Below, in pieces: positions 1-7,150 of a DNA stretch of 23,573 nt. Position 1 is the stretch's first letter. Every line of letters starts with the position of its first letter. Made by a program: the position numbers and the translations under genes. Source of the stretch: Deltaproteobacteria bacterium (lineage in GTDB: Bacteria > UBA10199 > SPLOWO2-01-44-7); the NCBI GenBank assembly GCA_030688705.1, contig JAUYJH010000036.1, positions 1-23,573 of the forward strand. Direction: 5' to 3'. The notes under the pieces were generated by a model, which had not been told where the DNA came from, searched no databases, and saw nothing but the letters and a program-made list of their open reading frames with translations.

Positions 1-17
1 CCGTATCCAATTTTGCG

Positions 18-56
18 CTACCTGGTAGCACTACCAGGTAGCACTACCAGGTAGCA
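18..56. repeat. Three tandem 13-bp palindromic units
   Basis: Three consecutive units at 18-30, 31-43 and 44-56. Each is the 11-bp palindrome CTACCWGGTAG (central A or T) followed by CA. The block begins 5 bp after the stop codon of the small minus-strand gene at 61-186, so it could form stacked hairpins at the 3' end of that transcript. It could also be a repeated binding site for a dimeric protein. No T-run makes it a standard intrinsic terminator. Confidence 0.75.
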
Positions 57-60
57 GGGG

Positions 61-186
61 TTAGCAGAAGTCGGTGTCGTCGGTGTCGTAGCGGCCTGTA
101 TCGGTATTATTGGCCATAAGGGGGGCTCCAAACAGGGCCAAAGAGACCGAAATCATCAATAATATCAGGCAAATCCTTCTTGCCAT
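61..186 (-). CDS. Small exported peptide, 41 aa, unknown function
   Basis: A 41-codon ORF preceded by a clear Shine-Dalgarno sequence (GAGAGGAGA, about 5 bases before ATG). The N-terminus has two Arg after MA, then a hydrophobic stretch at residues 5-20, then a small-residue region ending PLMA at about residues 22-25. This is a good Sec signal peptide with a likely cut after residue 25. The predicted mature peptide is only about 16 residues, rich in Asp and Thr (NTDTGRYDTDDTDFC), and ends in a single Cys. I recognise no family. It lies downstream of yajQ on the same strand, with its own possible promoter between them. The signal peptide and ribosome site argue for a real gene; the function is unknown. 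Confidence 0.6.
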   Translation of the reverse strand: MARRICLILLMISVSLALFGAPLMANNTDTGRYDTDDTDFC

Positions 187-199
187 AGGCTCTCCTCTC

Positions 200-228
200 A
201 CTATAGTTATCGGCAGAAAGGAGTTAAA
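200..228 (-). promoter_or_regulatory. Possible promoter of the 41-aa peptide gene
   Basis: On the minus strand, TATAGT (205-200) is a good -10 box. TTTAAC (228-223) lies 17 bases upstream as a weak -35. Transcription would start near 193, leaving a very short leader that contains the Shine-Dalgarno sequence. Confidence 0.35.
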
Positions 229-242
229 AGTTGCTTAAGAGG

Positions 243-728
243 TTATTCCCTAAAATTGATAAACTGCAGGGGGATGGAGAAATTGGCAGTCCGCAAAGAG
301 GCGATCACCGATTGGAGATCGTCTCTTTGCTTTCCTGTAATGCGCAACTGATCTTCTTGAATGGCGGCTTGGACTTTTAAATTAAAGCCCTTGATCATTT
401 TGATCAGTTCTTTGGCTTTTTCTTGGTCAATGCCGGCAATGATTTTGACAAGACATTTGACAAGACCATCGTGGCCCGGCTCGATTTTGCCGAACTCGGC
501 CGATTTTAAATCGACATTCCGTTTGATCAGTTTGCCTTTCAGAATATCGATCACCGCCCTCATTTTAAATTCATCATCGGACAACAAGTGAATGCCGTCT
601 TTATCAACGGTGATTTTGCTTTTGGACCCCTTGAAGTCGTACCGGGTGGTTATTTCTTTGATCGCCTGATGGACAGCATTATCCACCTCCTGCCGGTTGA
701 CTTGGGAGACGATGTCGAAAGATGGCAT
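243..728 (-). CDS. yajQ: YajQ family nucleotide-binding protein
   Basis: The 161-aa protein matches the YajQ family (DUF520), usually about 163 aa, over its full length. It starts MPSFDIVSQVNRQEV, has the conserved TRYDFKGS block near residues 28-35, and ends in the family's PLQFINFRE-type tail. YajQ proteins are small cytoplasmic proteins with two RNA-binding-like folds; some family members are reported to bind cyclic di-GMP and act with a transcription factor. The PilZ protein at 11773 is a second candidate c-di-GMP binder in the window. A palindromic repeat (735-775) sits immediately upstream, and no good Shine-Dalgarno sequence is visible before the ATG. Identity is certain from the sequence; the physiological role here is inferred. 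Confidence 0.95.
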   Translation of the reverse strand: MPSFDIVSQVNRQEVDNAVHQAIKEITTRYDFKGSKSKITVDKDGIHLLSDDEFKMRAVIDILKGKLIKRNVDLKSAEFGKIEPGHDGLVKCLVKIIAGIDQEKAKELIKMIKGFNLKVQAAIQEDQLRITGKQRDDLQSVIASLRTANFSIPLQFINFRE

Positions 729-734
729 ACAATC

Positions 735-775
735 TGGATTGCTTCAGCCTCGACTAGCTCGGCCTCGCAATGACA
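735..775 (-). repeat. Dispersed palindromic intergenic repeat (GTCATT...AATCCAG)
   Basis: Read on the minus strand, this element begins GTCATTGCGAGGCC and ends GAAGCAATCCAG. Its arms pair imperfectly (ATTGC/GCAAT outside, GCC-CG/CG-GC inside). It fills nearly the whole gap between the SWIB-like gene and yajQ. The repeat at 21134-21187 shares the same terminal words, GTCATT and AATCCAG, suggesting one family of small dispersed elements. Confidence 0.65.
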
Positions 776-787
776 CTCAATCGTGTC

Positions 788-946
788 CTATTTTTTGGAT
801 AATTTATTTTTCTTTACGTAATCCCAGATCTTTTTTGTCATCTGGCTGGGTGCTATGGGGGCTGAGCCAAAGACCTTTTCAACGCTGTCGGTGCATCCCT
901 TGAAAGAGATGGTGTAACCGCCGAACGCCTTTTTCTTTTCTGCCAT
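788..946 (-). CDS. Small SWIB-like (half-domain) protein, 52 aa
   Basis: A 52-codon ORF with an excellent Shine-Dalgarno sequence (AAGGAGG, 6 bases before ATG). Residues 30-52, including APSQMTKKIWDYVKKNKLSKK, closely resemble the core of the SWIB/MDM2 fold, where the word MTKKLWDYIKKN is typical. The usual domain is about 75 aa and continues past this point with a second conserved half; here the protein stops. It may be a naturally short paralogue or a truncated SWIB protein. SWIB proteins in bacteria occur in chlamydiae and some proteobacteria, often with DNA-associated proteins, but no function can be read here. It is transcribed toward yajQ (59-bp gap) and divergently from the permease operon. 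Confidence 0.7.
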   Translation of the reverse strand: MAEKKKAFGGYTISFKGCTDSVEKVFGSAPIAPSQMTKKIWDYVKKNKLSKK

Positions 947-969
947 AAATCCTCCTTAAAAGATTATGT

Positions 970-998
970 TTGCAAAACTTGAGCACTCTGCTTAGCAT
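970..998 (+). promoter_or_regulatory. Promoter of the seven-gene permease/lipid operon
   Basis: TTGCAA (970-975) and TAGCAT (993-998) are separated by 17 bases, a good sigma-70-type pair. Transcription would start near 1005, directly ahead of a 15-bp palindrome (1006-1020) and 27 bases before the permease ATG. Confidence 0.55.
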
Positions 999-1005
999 TT
1001 CACCC

Positions 1006-1020
1006 GCTTGCATTGCAAGC
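1006..1020 (+). promoter_or_regulatory. Perfect palindrome at the predicted transcription start
   Basis: GCTTGCA-T-TGCAAGC is a perfect inverted repeat with 7-bp arms. It begins where transcription from the 970-998 promoter would start. It could be an operator or a 5' leader hairpin; which one cannot be decided from sequence. Confidence 0.45.
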
Positions 1021-1031
1021 CCCAAGTTTCA

Positions 1032-2438
1032 ATGAAAAGACTTTTCAGAAGAAAAACGATTCAAGCCATCCAGGAATTTCTGGAAGCGAGTCATGAAACC
1101 CAACTAAAAAGAAGTCTGACCGCGTTTGATCTGACCTGCCTCGGCATTGGCGGCATCATCGGTGTCGGCATTTTTGTGATTACCGGCGTGGCTGCGGCAA
1201 AATTCGCGGGACCCGCCGTGATTTTGTCTTTTGTTATTTCAATGTTTGCCTGCATTTTTACGGCGCTTTGCTACGCGGAGTTCGCGGCCCTTATTCCCAT
1301 TTCGGGCTCGGCTTACAGTTATTCTTACGCCACATTGGGAGAATTTTTTGCCTGGATTATCGGCTGGGATCTTGTTTTGGAATATATGGTCGGCTCCATT
1401 GCCGTGGCCATCGGCTGGTCGGGATATGTGGTCAGCGTTTTAAAAACGGTCGGCTTGGAACTGCCTGTCTGGTGTTCTGCGGCGCCCGGAGCTGTGCCGG
1501 GGGCGATTATCAACCTTCCGGCGGCGTTGATTGTTTTGGCGCTGACTGTTTTGCTGACAGTGGGCATCAAAGAGAGCGCCAAGCTGACATCGGTCATGGT
1601 TTTTGTGAAAATTGCCGCCGTTTTGATATTTATCGCGATCGGTTTTTCAAGGGTCGATCCGGCCAATTGGCACCCATTTATGCCGTTTGGTTTTGGCGGT
1701 GTTATCACCGGAGCGGCAATCGTCTTTTTTGCCTACATCGGGTTTGATGCCGTCTCCACCGCGGCGGAAGAGGCCAAAAATCCGAAACGCGATTTACCGA
1801 TCGGTATCATTGCCTCTCTGGTGGTTTGCACCATTCTTTATATTGCGGTTGCCGCTATTTTAACGGGAGTGGTCAGCTACACGGAACTCAACCTGCCAGC
1901 CCCCATTGCCTATGCGCTTCAAAAAATGGGGTTTCACTGGGGGGCGGCTCTGGTTTCGGCGGGCGCCGTGACCGGTTTGACCAGTGTCTTGATTGTTTTA
2001 TTGATGGGTCAGCCGCGGATTTTTTTTGCGATGTCACGCGACGGCCTCATCTGGCCTTGGGGCTCCAAAATCCATCCGAAATATAAAACGCCCTATAGAA
2101 CGCAGATTATGACGGGCATTATTGTCGCCTCTTTTGCGGCGTTTATTGATATCGGCACCGCCGCGGAGCTGACCAACATCGGCACTTTGTTTGCTTTTGT
2201 GCTTGTTTGCGGCGGTGTTTTGGTTTTGCGTTATACCGACCCCAATCTCAAGCGCCCGTTTCGGGTCCCCTTTGTGCCGCTGATCCCCGTTTTGGGAATC
2301 GTATTTTGCGTGTATTTGATGATCAGCCTCCCTGTTTTGACCTGGTATCGGTTTTTGATCTGGCTGGGCCTTGGGCTTCTGATCTATTTCGGGTATGGGA
2401 TGAAACACAGCCGGCTGGCCCAGAATAACTCCAAATGA
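1032..2438 (+). CDS. APC-superfamily amino acid permease (cationic amino acid transporter type)
   Basis: A 468-aa inner-membrane protein with about 12 hydrophobic segments. The first membrane segment carries the APC glycine motif GIGGIIGVGIFV, which forms part of the substrate site in the family. Overall it resembles YhdG/CAT-type permeases that take up amino acids by proton coupling or exchange. ATG at 1032 is preferred: the reading frame runs back to a TTG at 1008, but that lies inside a palindrome at the predicted transcription start. Neither start has a strong Shine-Dalgarno sequence. The stop overlaps the next gene's start (ATGA at 2435-2438), so it is translationally coupled to the glycosyltransferase. 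Why a permease heads a lipid-modification operon is unclear; it may supply an amino donor. Substrate unknown. Confidence 0.9.
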   Translation: MKRLFRRKTIQAIQEFLEASHETQLKRSLTAFDLTCLGIGGIIGVGIFVITGVAAAKFAGPAVILSFVISMFACIFTALCYAEFAALIPISGSAYSYSYATLGEFFAWIIGWDLVLEYMVGSIAVAIGWSGYVVSVLKTVGLELPVWCSAAPGAVPGAIINLPAALIVLALTVLLTVGIKESAKLTSVMVFVKIAAVLIFIAIGFSRVDPANWHPFMPFGFGGVITGAAIVFFAYIGFDAVSTAAEEAKNPKRDLPIGIIASLVVCTILYIAVAAILTGVVSYTELNLPAPIAYALQKMGFHWGAALVSAGAVTGLTSVLIVLLMGQPRIFFAMSRDGLIWPWGSKIHPKYKTPYRTQIMTGIIVASFAAFIDIGTAAELTNIGTLFAFVLVCGGVLVLRYTDPNLKRPFRVPFVPLIPVLGIVFCVYLMISLPVLTWYRFLIWLGLGLLIYFGYGMKHSRLAQNNSK

Positions 2439-3526
2439 TTTATTTTTTGCTGATTCCTGTCATCGCCGCCTGCGGCTATTGGTTGGCAACGTCGGTGTGT
2501 ATGTCCCTCTTTTGTCACAGGGGACGTTCCCTCATCAAGCCCGTCTACGGCCTTGAAAAAAATCTTTATGAAAATTTGAGAACGGCCTGTCTGCAGGATT
2601 ATCCTGATTACGAGGTGATTTATTCCTTCCAGCGCGCCGATGACCCGGCACTCTCCACGGTCGAACGCATTCAGCGCGAATTTTCGGAGAAAAAAATCGA
2701 AATTGTGGTTGATACCTCGGCCGCGGGGCCCAATGGGCGGCTGGTCAATATCTTGAACGGAAGTAAAAAAGCCAAAGGGGAGATTTTGGTTTTTTCCGAC
2801 AGCGATATGTTTTTGGAACCTGATTATCTCAAAACCGTCACGGCGCCTCTGGCAAATCCAGAGGTTGGCGTCTCCTGCACATTATATAAGGCTTGGAAGT
2901 CCTGCAATATTCCGGAGGCCTTGGAGCTATTGTCTTTCAACGCCGATTTTGTCCCCGCGATGGTTTTTGCTCTGGTCACCAAGGCCTCGATTGCCTGCCC
3001 CGGCGCATCGCAGGCGATTCGCCGCGAGGTATTGGAAATAATCGGCGGCTTGGAACCCCTCGCCCATTATCTGGTGGAAGATTTTGAATTGGGGCGGCGT
3101 GTGGAAAAAGCCGGCTTTCAGATTTATTTTTCGCCCTATGTTGCCAACACCGGCGTTGATTTGAAACATTTCAAGGATTGGTGGCGCCATCAGGTCTATT
3201 GGGACCAAAATACGCGGGCGGCCAACGGCATCGGCTTCTTTTTTACATTGCTGATTCGCGGGCTGCCGTTTGCCTTGCTTTATGCTCTCTTTGGTGGTGC
3301 ATGGTGGCCTTTCGTTTTGGCCGTCACTTTGGGAATCCGTTTTGCGACCGCTTGGGCTAATGCGCTTTATTTAAAAGATTGGGACGGCCTCAAATCAACA
3401 TGGCTTCTCCCTTTTCGCGACATTCTGGGAATTTTTGTCTGGTTCGCCAGTTTTGTGAAACGCAAAACCTACTGGAAGGGCCGAGAATTTATCATCCAGA
3501 AGGGGAGGATGGTGGAAGTCCCATGA
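2435..3526 (+). CDS. Membrane glycosyltransferase family 2, HpnI/ceramide glucosyltransferase-like
   Basis: A 363-aa protein with an N-terminal membrane segment (about residues 2-24), a GT-A catalytic domain, and C-terminal membrane segments (about 268-345). Visible motifs are the family opening IKPVYGLEKNLYENL (34-48), GPNGRLVN (98-105), the metal-binding DSD (122-124), ED at 215-216, and WWRHQVYWDQ (249-258) where the family has its (Q/R)xxRW loop. Ceramide glucosyltransferases and HpnI share this plan; HpnI adds N-acetylglucosamine to bacteriohopanetetrol. The next gene encodes an HpnK-type deacetylase, matching the known HpnI-HpnK pair. The two genes overlap at ATGA (3523-3526). The acceptor could be a hopanoid, undecaprenyl phosphate or another lipid; I see no HpnJ in the window. 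Confidence 0.85.
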   Translation: MIYFLLIPVIAACGYWLATSVCMSLFCHRGRSLIKPVYGLEKNLYENLRTACLQDYPDYEVIYSFQRADDPALSTVERIQREFSEKKIEIVVDTSAAGPNGRLVNILNGSKKAKGEILVFSDSDMFLEPDYLKTVTAPLANPEVGVSCTLYKAWKSCNIPEALELLSFNADFVPAMVFALVTKASIACPGASQAIRREVLEIIGGLEPLAHYLVEDFELGRRVEKAGFQIYFSPYVANTGVDLKHFKDWWRHQVYWDQNTRAANGIGFFFTLLIRGLPFALLYALFGGAWWPFVLAVTLGIRFATAWANALYLKDWDGLKSTWLLPFRDILGIFVWFASFVKRKTYWKGREFIIQKGRMVEVP

Positions 3527-4314
3527 ACATGAAACGGTTGATTATTACCGCCGATGATTTTGGGTTGTGCCGTGAGGTGAATGAGGCGGTGGTGCGGGCG
3601 CACACACGGGGGATTTTGACCTGTGCCAGTCTGATGATGGGAGAAGAGGCCACGGACGAGGCGATCGGTCTGGCCAAAGCCAATGCGGCATTAAAAATAG
3701 GGCTCCATTTGACACTGGTGGAGGGGCGCTCTGTTTTGCCGCACGAGAAAATCCCCAATTTGGTTGATAAAGAGGGGCGGTTTTCAAATGCGATTGTCTG
3801 GAGCGGCATCCGCTATTTTTTCAGCCGCAAAATTCAAAAACAGATTGAAATGGAATGTCAGGCCCAGATTGAAAAATTTTTGGCCACCGGTTTGAAAATG
3901 GATCATCTGAACAGCCATAATCATCTCCACATTCATCCGAGTATTTTGAAAATAGTGGTGAAGTTAGCGAAAGAATATGGAATTAAAGCAGTCCGTTTAC
4001 CGTGGGTTTTGAGGACGAGACGGGTTTTGGATAAGGCGGATATTTATCATAATGACATGATTTTTGGTTTATCGGAGAGCGGTAAAATGAATTTGCAAGC
4101 CTGGGAGCGGATTATTCCAAAGTTAGATAAAGGCATTACCGAAATCTATTGCCATCCGGCAACGGCAACGACCGGCATTTTGCAAAAAACGATGCCGAAC
4201 TATCGGCATGTCGAAGAGCTTAAAGCCTTGATGGATCCAAAGCTGAAAGAACTCCTCAAAAAATATGATGTTCAACTGACGACTTTTAGCGATATGTTCC
4301 GGTCCCATGATTAA
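3523..4314 (+). CDS. hpnK: YdjC/ChbG-family carbohydrate deacetylase, HpnK-like
   Basis: A 263-aa protein starting at the ATG that overlaps the glycosyltransferase stop. Family metal and catalytic motifs are present: TADDFG at residues 9-14 (Asp11/Asp12), GLHLTL at 60-65 (His62), DHLNSHNHLHIHP at 127-139, and a later YCHPA. YdjC proteins are zinc-type deacetylases of N-acetyl sugars; HpnK removes the acetyl group from the GlcNAc placed on bacteriohopanetetrol by HpnI. The frame stays open 48 codons upstream, but only the 3523 start fits the family N-terminus. It overlaps the following membrane-protein gene by 8 bp. The deacetylase assignment is firm; the hopanoid substrate is inferred from the neighbouring HpnI-like gene. 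Confidence 0.85.
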   Translation: MNMKRLIITADDFGLCREVNEAVVRAHTRGILTCASLMMGEEATDEAIGLAKANAALKIGLHLTLVEGRSVLPHEKIPNLVDKEGRFSNAIVWSGIRYFFSRKIQKQIEMECQAQIEKFLATGLKMDHLNSHNHLHIHPSILKIVVKLAKEYGIKAVRLPWVLRTRRVLDKADIYHNDMIFGLSESGKMNLQAWERIIPKLDKGITEIYCHPATATTGILQKTMPNYRHVEELKALMDPKLKELLKKYDVQLTTFSDMFRSHD

Positions 4315-4693
4315 ATCCTTCATTGTACTCTGTATGGCCATGCTCTTTGCCGGCATCGGCAACATTTTTTTTGGCAAGGGGATGAAAAAAATCGGCGCGC
4401 TCGACAGATATCATCCCAAAAGTGTTGCCATTTTTTTCGGCAGGGCGATTATCAATGGATACATCTGGCTGGGGATTGTCATGAGCACCCTTTATTTCTT
4501 TTTATGGCTCGTGGTTCTCTCTTGGGCCGATGTCAGCTGGGCTTTGCCGATGAACGGGGTGGAATATGTTTTTGTGGCGGCGGCCAGCGTTTTCTATCTG
4601 AAAGAAAAACTCGACGTGAATCGAATAATCGGAATCGGGTTGATTGTTTTGGGGGTGATTTTTTTAATGCAGTCTTGGAGCGGCCATGTTTAA
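4307..4693 (+). CDS. SMR/EamA-type four-helix membrane protein, ArnE/ArnF-like (first of a pair)
   Basis: A 128-aa protein with four hydrophobic segments (about 3-22, 50-72, 74-96 and 103-122), the plan of small multidrug-resistance transporters and of ArnE/ArnF, which flip aminoarabinose-undecaprenyl phosphate. It carries the block WLVVLSWADVSWALPMNGVE followed by a helix ending in a charged loop (LKEKLDVNR), as in the EamA family. It overlaps the genes on both sides by 8 bp, and its neighbour at 4686 is a clear paralogue, so the two may form a heterodimer as ArnE and ArnF do. The adjacent glycosyltransferase and deacetylase suggest it moves a lipid-linked sugar across the inner membrane. 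The substrate is inferred from context only. Confidence 0.8.
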   Translation: MIKSFIVLCMAMLFAGIGNIFFGKGMKKIGALDRYHPKSVAIFFGRAIINGYIWLGIVMSTLYFFLWLVVLSWADVSWALPMNGVEYVFVAAASVFYLKEKLDVNRIIGIGLIVLGVIFLMQSWSGHV

Positions 4694-5120
4694 AGCGACT
4701 TTTGCGCTTATTTTAGCCCTAATCTGCGCCGGTTTCGGCAATTTGATGCTTTCCAAGGGGATGCAGGCGGTGGGCCCTTTGCAGGAGTATCAATTCTCCG
4801 CTTTGTTTCATTATTTTGTTGATTCCGTCACCAATCCGTGGGTAGTTACCGGCATCTTTTTGGAGCTGGCCTATTTTCTGCTCTGGCTGGTGGTGCTTTC
4901 GTGGGCCGATGTCAGCTGGGCCGTTCCGATGAATGCCGTAGAGTATGTTTTTGTCGCCCTGTTGGCCAATGTTTATCTTGGGGAATCCATCCCTTTCAAC
5001 CGCTGGGTCGGCATTGCTTTGATTTCCGTTGGCGTTTTGTTTTTAATGCGTTCTTGGGCGATCGCCACGGCGGCGGTGCCGGAAGAACCAAAGGAGATGA
5101 TCGATGAGCAACTTACTTAA
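4686..5120 (+). CDS. SMR/EamA-type four-helix membrane protein, ArnE/ArnF-like (second of a pair)
   Basis: A 144-aa paralogue of the preceding protein, sharing LLWLVVLSWADVSWAVPMN and a matching FNRWVGIALISVGVLFLM fourth helix. It has a longer loop after helix 1 (residues 27-50) and a short acidic cytoplasmic tail (about 130-144, EEPKEMIDEQ). A GGAG Shine-Dalgarno sequence precedes the ATG. It overlaps the upstream paralogue by 8 bp and the aminotransferase gene by 17 bp. Tandem duplication followed by divergence is the simplest origin. A role as the second subunit of a flippase for a lipid-linked amino sugar is inferred from the Arn parallel. Confidence 0.8.
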   Translation: MFKATFALILALICAGFGNLMLSKGMQAVGPLQEYQFSALFHYFVDSVTNPWVVTGIFLELAYFLLWLVVLSWADVSWAVPMNAVEYVFVALLANVYLGESIPFNRWVGIALISVGVLFLMRSWAIATAAVPEEPKEMIDEQLT

Positions 5121-6237
5121 AATAAATGTCCCGCCGGTAAAACCGTATTTTCCGGAAGAGGATAAAGAGTGGGTGGCGGGCAAAATAAAAGAGATGCTTT
5201 CCACCGGCATGCTCACTTTGGGGGCCCTCGGTAAAGAGTTTGAAAAAGAATTTGCCGCTTTTGTCGGCACGCAGTACGCGGTGGCCGTCAATTCCGGCAC
5301 CTCTTCCATTGAAATTCCGTTGCGCATTCTTGATGTGGCTGGAAAAGATGTTTTGGTCCCGACGAACACTTTTTTTGCGACGGCGGCGGCGGTGGTCCAC
5401 GCGCAAGCGAATCCCGTTTTTGTCGACATGAATCCCGAAACCTTTGCCGTTTCTCCGGAATTGTTGGAAAAAAGATTGACCCCGAAGACCGCCGGCGTGG
5501 TTTTAGTGCACATTGCCGGGCTCATTTCATATCAAACAGAAGAAATCGCCGATTGGTGCAAAAAGAAGGGGTTGTGGCTTTTTGAAGATGCCGCCCACGC
5601 GCACGGCTCTAAATTGAATGGCAAGCATGCCGGCACATTCGGCATCGCGGGGAGTTTTTCTTTTTATCCCACCAAAGTCATGACCTCCGGCGAGGGGGGG
5701 ATGATTGTCACCAATGATAAAAGAATTTATGACGAAGCCCAGCTCTATCGCGATCAGGGAAAGACCTCTTTTTTGACCAATACCCACGGCAAGATGGGCT
5801 ACAACTGGCGTTTGAGTGAACCGCATGCCGCCATTGGCTTGGCACAGATCCGCCGATTGAAAGAAATTTTGGCGAAGCGCGATGCGATCGGCAGTTTTTA
5901 TAATGCCGAACTCTCCAATTGCGAATTTGGGAGGATTTTGAAAGTTCCCGAAGGGAGTTTTTCAAATTATTACAAATATATTTTTATTCCCAACAAAATG
6001 AATGATCGCGCCGGTTTCAAAAAAGGGTTCAAGGAAAAAACAGGGGTCAGCCTCACCGGCGAGGTTTATGAAATGCCGCTCCACAAACAGCCGGTTTTTG
6101 CGGCGTGGAGCGCAGGCACTTTTCCGGCGGCCGATGACCTGTGCGCCCGGCATATCTGTCTCCCCATTTTTCCGAGCATGACCATGGACGAGGCAAAACA
6201 TGTGGTGGCGAGTCTCAAGGAGGCTTTTTATGGCTAA
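5104..6237 (+). CDS. DegT/DnrJ/EryC1/ArnB-family PLP aminotransferase
   Basis: A 377-aa sugar aminotransferase of the usual family length. Visible features are NSGTSSIEIPL (63-73) at the cofactor phosphate site, EDAAHAHG (161-168) with the Asp that contacts the PLP ring, and SFSFYPTKVMTSGEGGM (184-200), in which Lys191 is the Schiff-base lysine. These enzymes convert 3- or 4-keto sugar nucleotides to amino sugars, usually with glutamate as donor. A strong Shine-Dalgarno sequence (AAGGAGAT) lies just before the ATG, inside the upstream gene. Followed by an epimerase/dehydratase-type SDR, it probably makes a nucleotide-linked amino sugar for the glycosyltransferase at 2435. The exact sugar cannot be read from sequence. 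Confidence 0.92.
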   Translation: MSNLLKINVPPVKPYFPEEDKEWVAGKIKEMLSTGMLTLGALGKEFEKEFAAFVGTQYAVAVNSGTSSIEIPLRILDVAGKDVLVPTNTFFATAAAVVHAQANPVFVDMNPETFAVSPELLEKRLTPKTAGVVLVHIAGLISYQTEEIADWCKKKGLWLFEDAAHAHGSKLNGKHAGTFGIAGSFSFYPTKVMTSGEGGMIVTNDKRIYDEAQLYRDQGKTSFLTNTHGKMGYNWRLSEPHAAIGLAQIRRLKEILAKRDAIGSFYNAELSNCEFGRILKVPEGSFSNYYKYIFIPNKMNDRAGFKKGFKEKTGVSLTGEVYEMPLHKQPVFAAWSAGTFPAADDLCARHICLPIFPSMTMDEAKHVVASLKEAFYG

Positions 6238-7150
6238 GGTGGTGGTGACCGGCGGGTCCGGCTTTATCGGTTCTCATGTTGTGGATGGTCTGCTCGAAGC
6301 AGGGCATGAAGTGACCATTTTGGATTATCACTGCAAACCGCACCGTACCGATGTCAAATATGAAGATGTCGATCTGTTGGATTTTGCTTCGGTTTTGGAA
6401 GCCTGCAAAGGGGCGGAACATATCTACCACATCGCCGCGGTTTCCAATGTGAATTACGCCCATAAATATCCGGTCTATTGCACCGATTTGAATGTGAAAG
6501 GGACGGTGAATGTTTTGGAAGCCGCCCGCGTGCATAATGCTAAACGGGTCTATTTTGCCTCGACCGTTTGGGTTTATAACGGCTCCAAAGAGGCGGAGCC
6601 GATCACCGAAGATTCCCCGTTTTATCTGCCTGCGGCGGGGCATATTTATACATCAACCAAAATCGCGGCCGAAATGCTTTTTCATAATTACGCACAGCTC
6701 TATAATCTTCCCTTCACCATTTTGCGCTACGGGATTCCCTATGGCCCCCGCATGCGTGAGGAGCTGTTGATTCCGATCTTCTTGAAGAAGGCTTTCAATG
6801 GCCAGCCGCTCACCATCACCGGTGAGGGAGAGCAGTACCGCAATTTCATCTATGTAAAAGACATGGCCAAGGCGCACGTTTTGGCGATGCAAGATTGCGC
6901 TAAAAATCAGGTCTATAATTTGGAAGGCCCCGAAAAAATTACGGTTCGTCGTGTAGCTGAATCGATCCAGAATCTTTTGGGCAAAGACAAAGTAAAGGTT
7001 GAATTTTTGCCGGCCCGCCCGGGCGATTTCGGCGGCAAAGTCGCCTCCGCCGCCAAAGCCAAAAAAGACTTGAATTGGGAAGCCACCACCACTTTTGAAC
7101 AAGGCCTCGCCGCCACCGTCGATTTCTTCAAGTCAAAATGGGCTTGCTAA
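6230..7150 (+). CDS. NAD-dependent epimerase/dehydratase (extended SDR) for nucleotide sugars
   Basis: A 306-aa extended short-chain dehydrogenase. It has the Rossmann motif GGSGFIG (8-14), the active-site Ser near residue 111 (FASTVWVYNGS) and the YxxxK pair Tyr140/Lys144 (YTSTK). The start at 6230 is fixed by AAGGAGG 7 bases upstream and by the Rossmann fold beginning at once; it overlaps the aminotransferase stop by 8 bp. The family covers UDP-glucose epimerases, dehydratases and ArnA-type decarboxylases; I cannot choose among these. It closes the plus-strand operon, and its stop overlaps the stop of the convergent ATPase gene by 3 bp. Confidence 0.92.
   Translation: MAKVVVTGGSGFIGSHVVDGLLEAGHEVTILDYHCKPHRTDVKYEDVDLLDFASVLEACKGAEHIYHIAAVSNVNYAHKYPVYCTDLNVKGTVNVLEAARVHNAKRVYFASTVWVYNGSKEAEPITEDSPFYLPAAGHIYTSTKIAAEMLFHNYAQLYNLPFTILRYGIPYGPRMREELLIPIFLKKAFNGQPLTITGEGEQYRNFIYVKDMAKAHVLAMQDCAKNQVYNLEGPEKITVRRVAESIQNLLGKDKVKVEFLPARPGDFGGKVASAAKAKKDLNWEATTTFEQGLAATVDFFKSKWAC

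Noticed and set aside
18..56. CRISPR array at the left edge
   Set aside because: The three repeats are contiguous 13-bp palindromes with no spacers.
1008..1031. Upstream TTG start for the permease
   Set aside because: It lies in the palindrome at the predicted transcription start and adds residues without family similarity. ATG 1032 is better.
2519..2533. Shared 15-bp palindromic word AGGGGACGTTCCCTC in the glycosyltransferase gene and in the terminator at 9293-9307
   Set aside because: One copy is coding sequence and the other is a hairpin loop; a chance match of a palindrome of this length is possible, and I see no flanking similarity.
5043..5525. Long minus-strand ORF under the aminotransferase gene
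   Set aside because: It is the shadow of the plus-strand genes, with no ribosome site and no recognisable domain. Similar shadows occur under most genes here.
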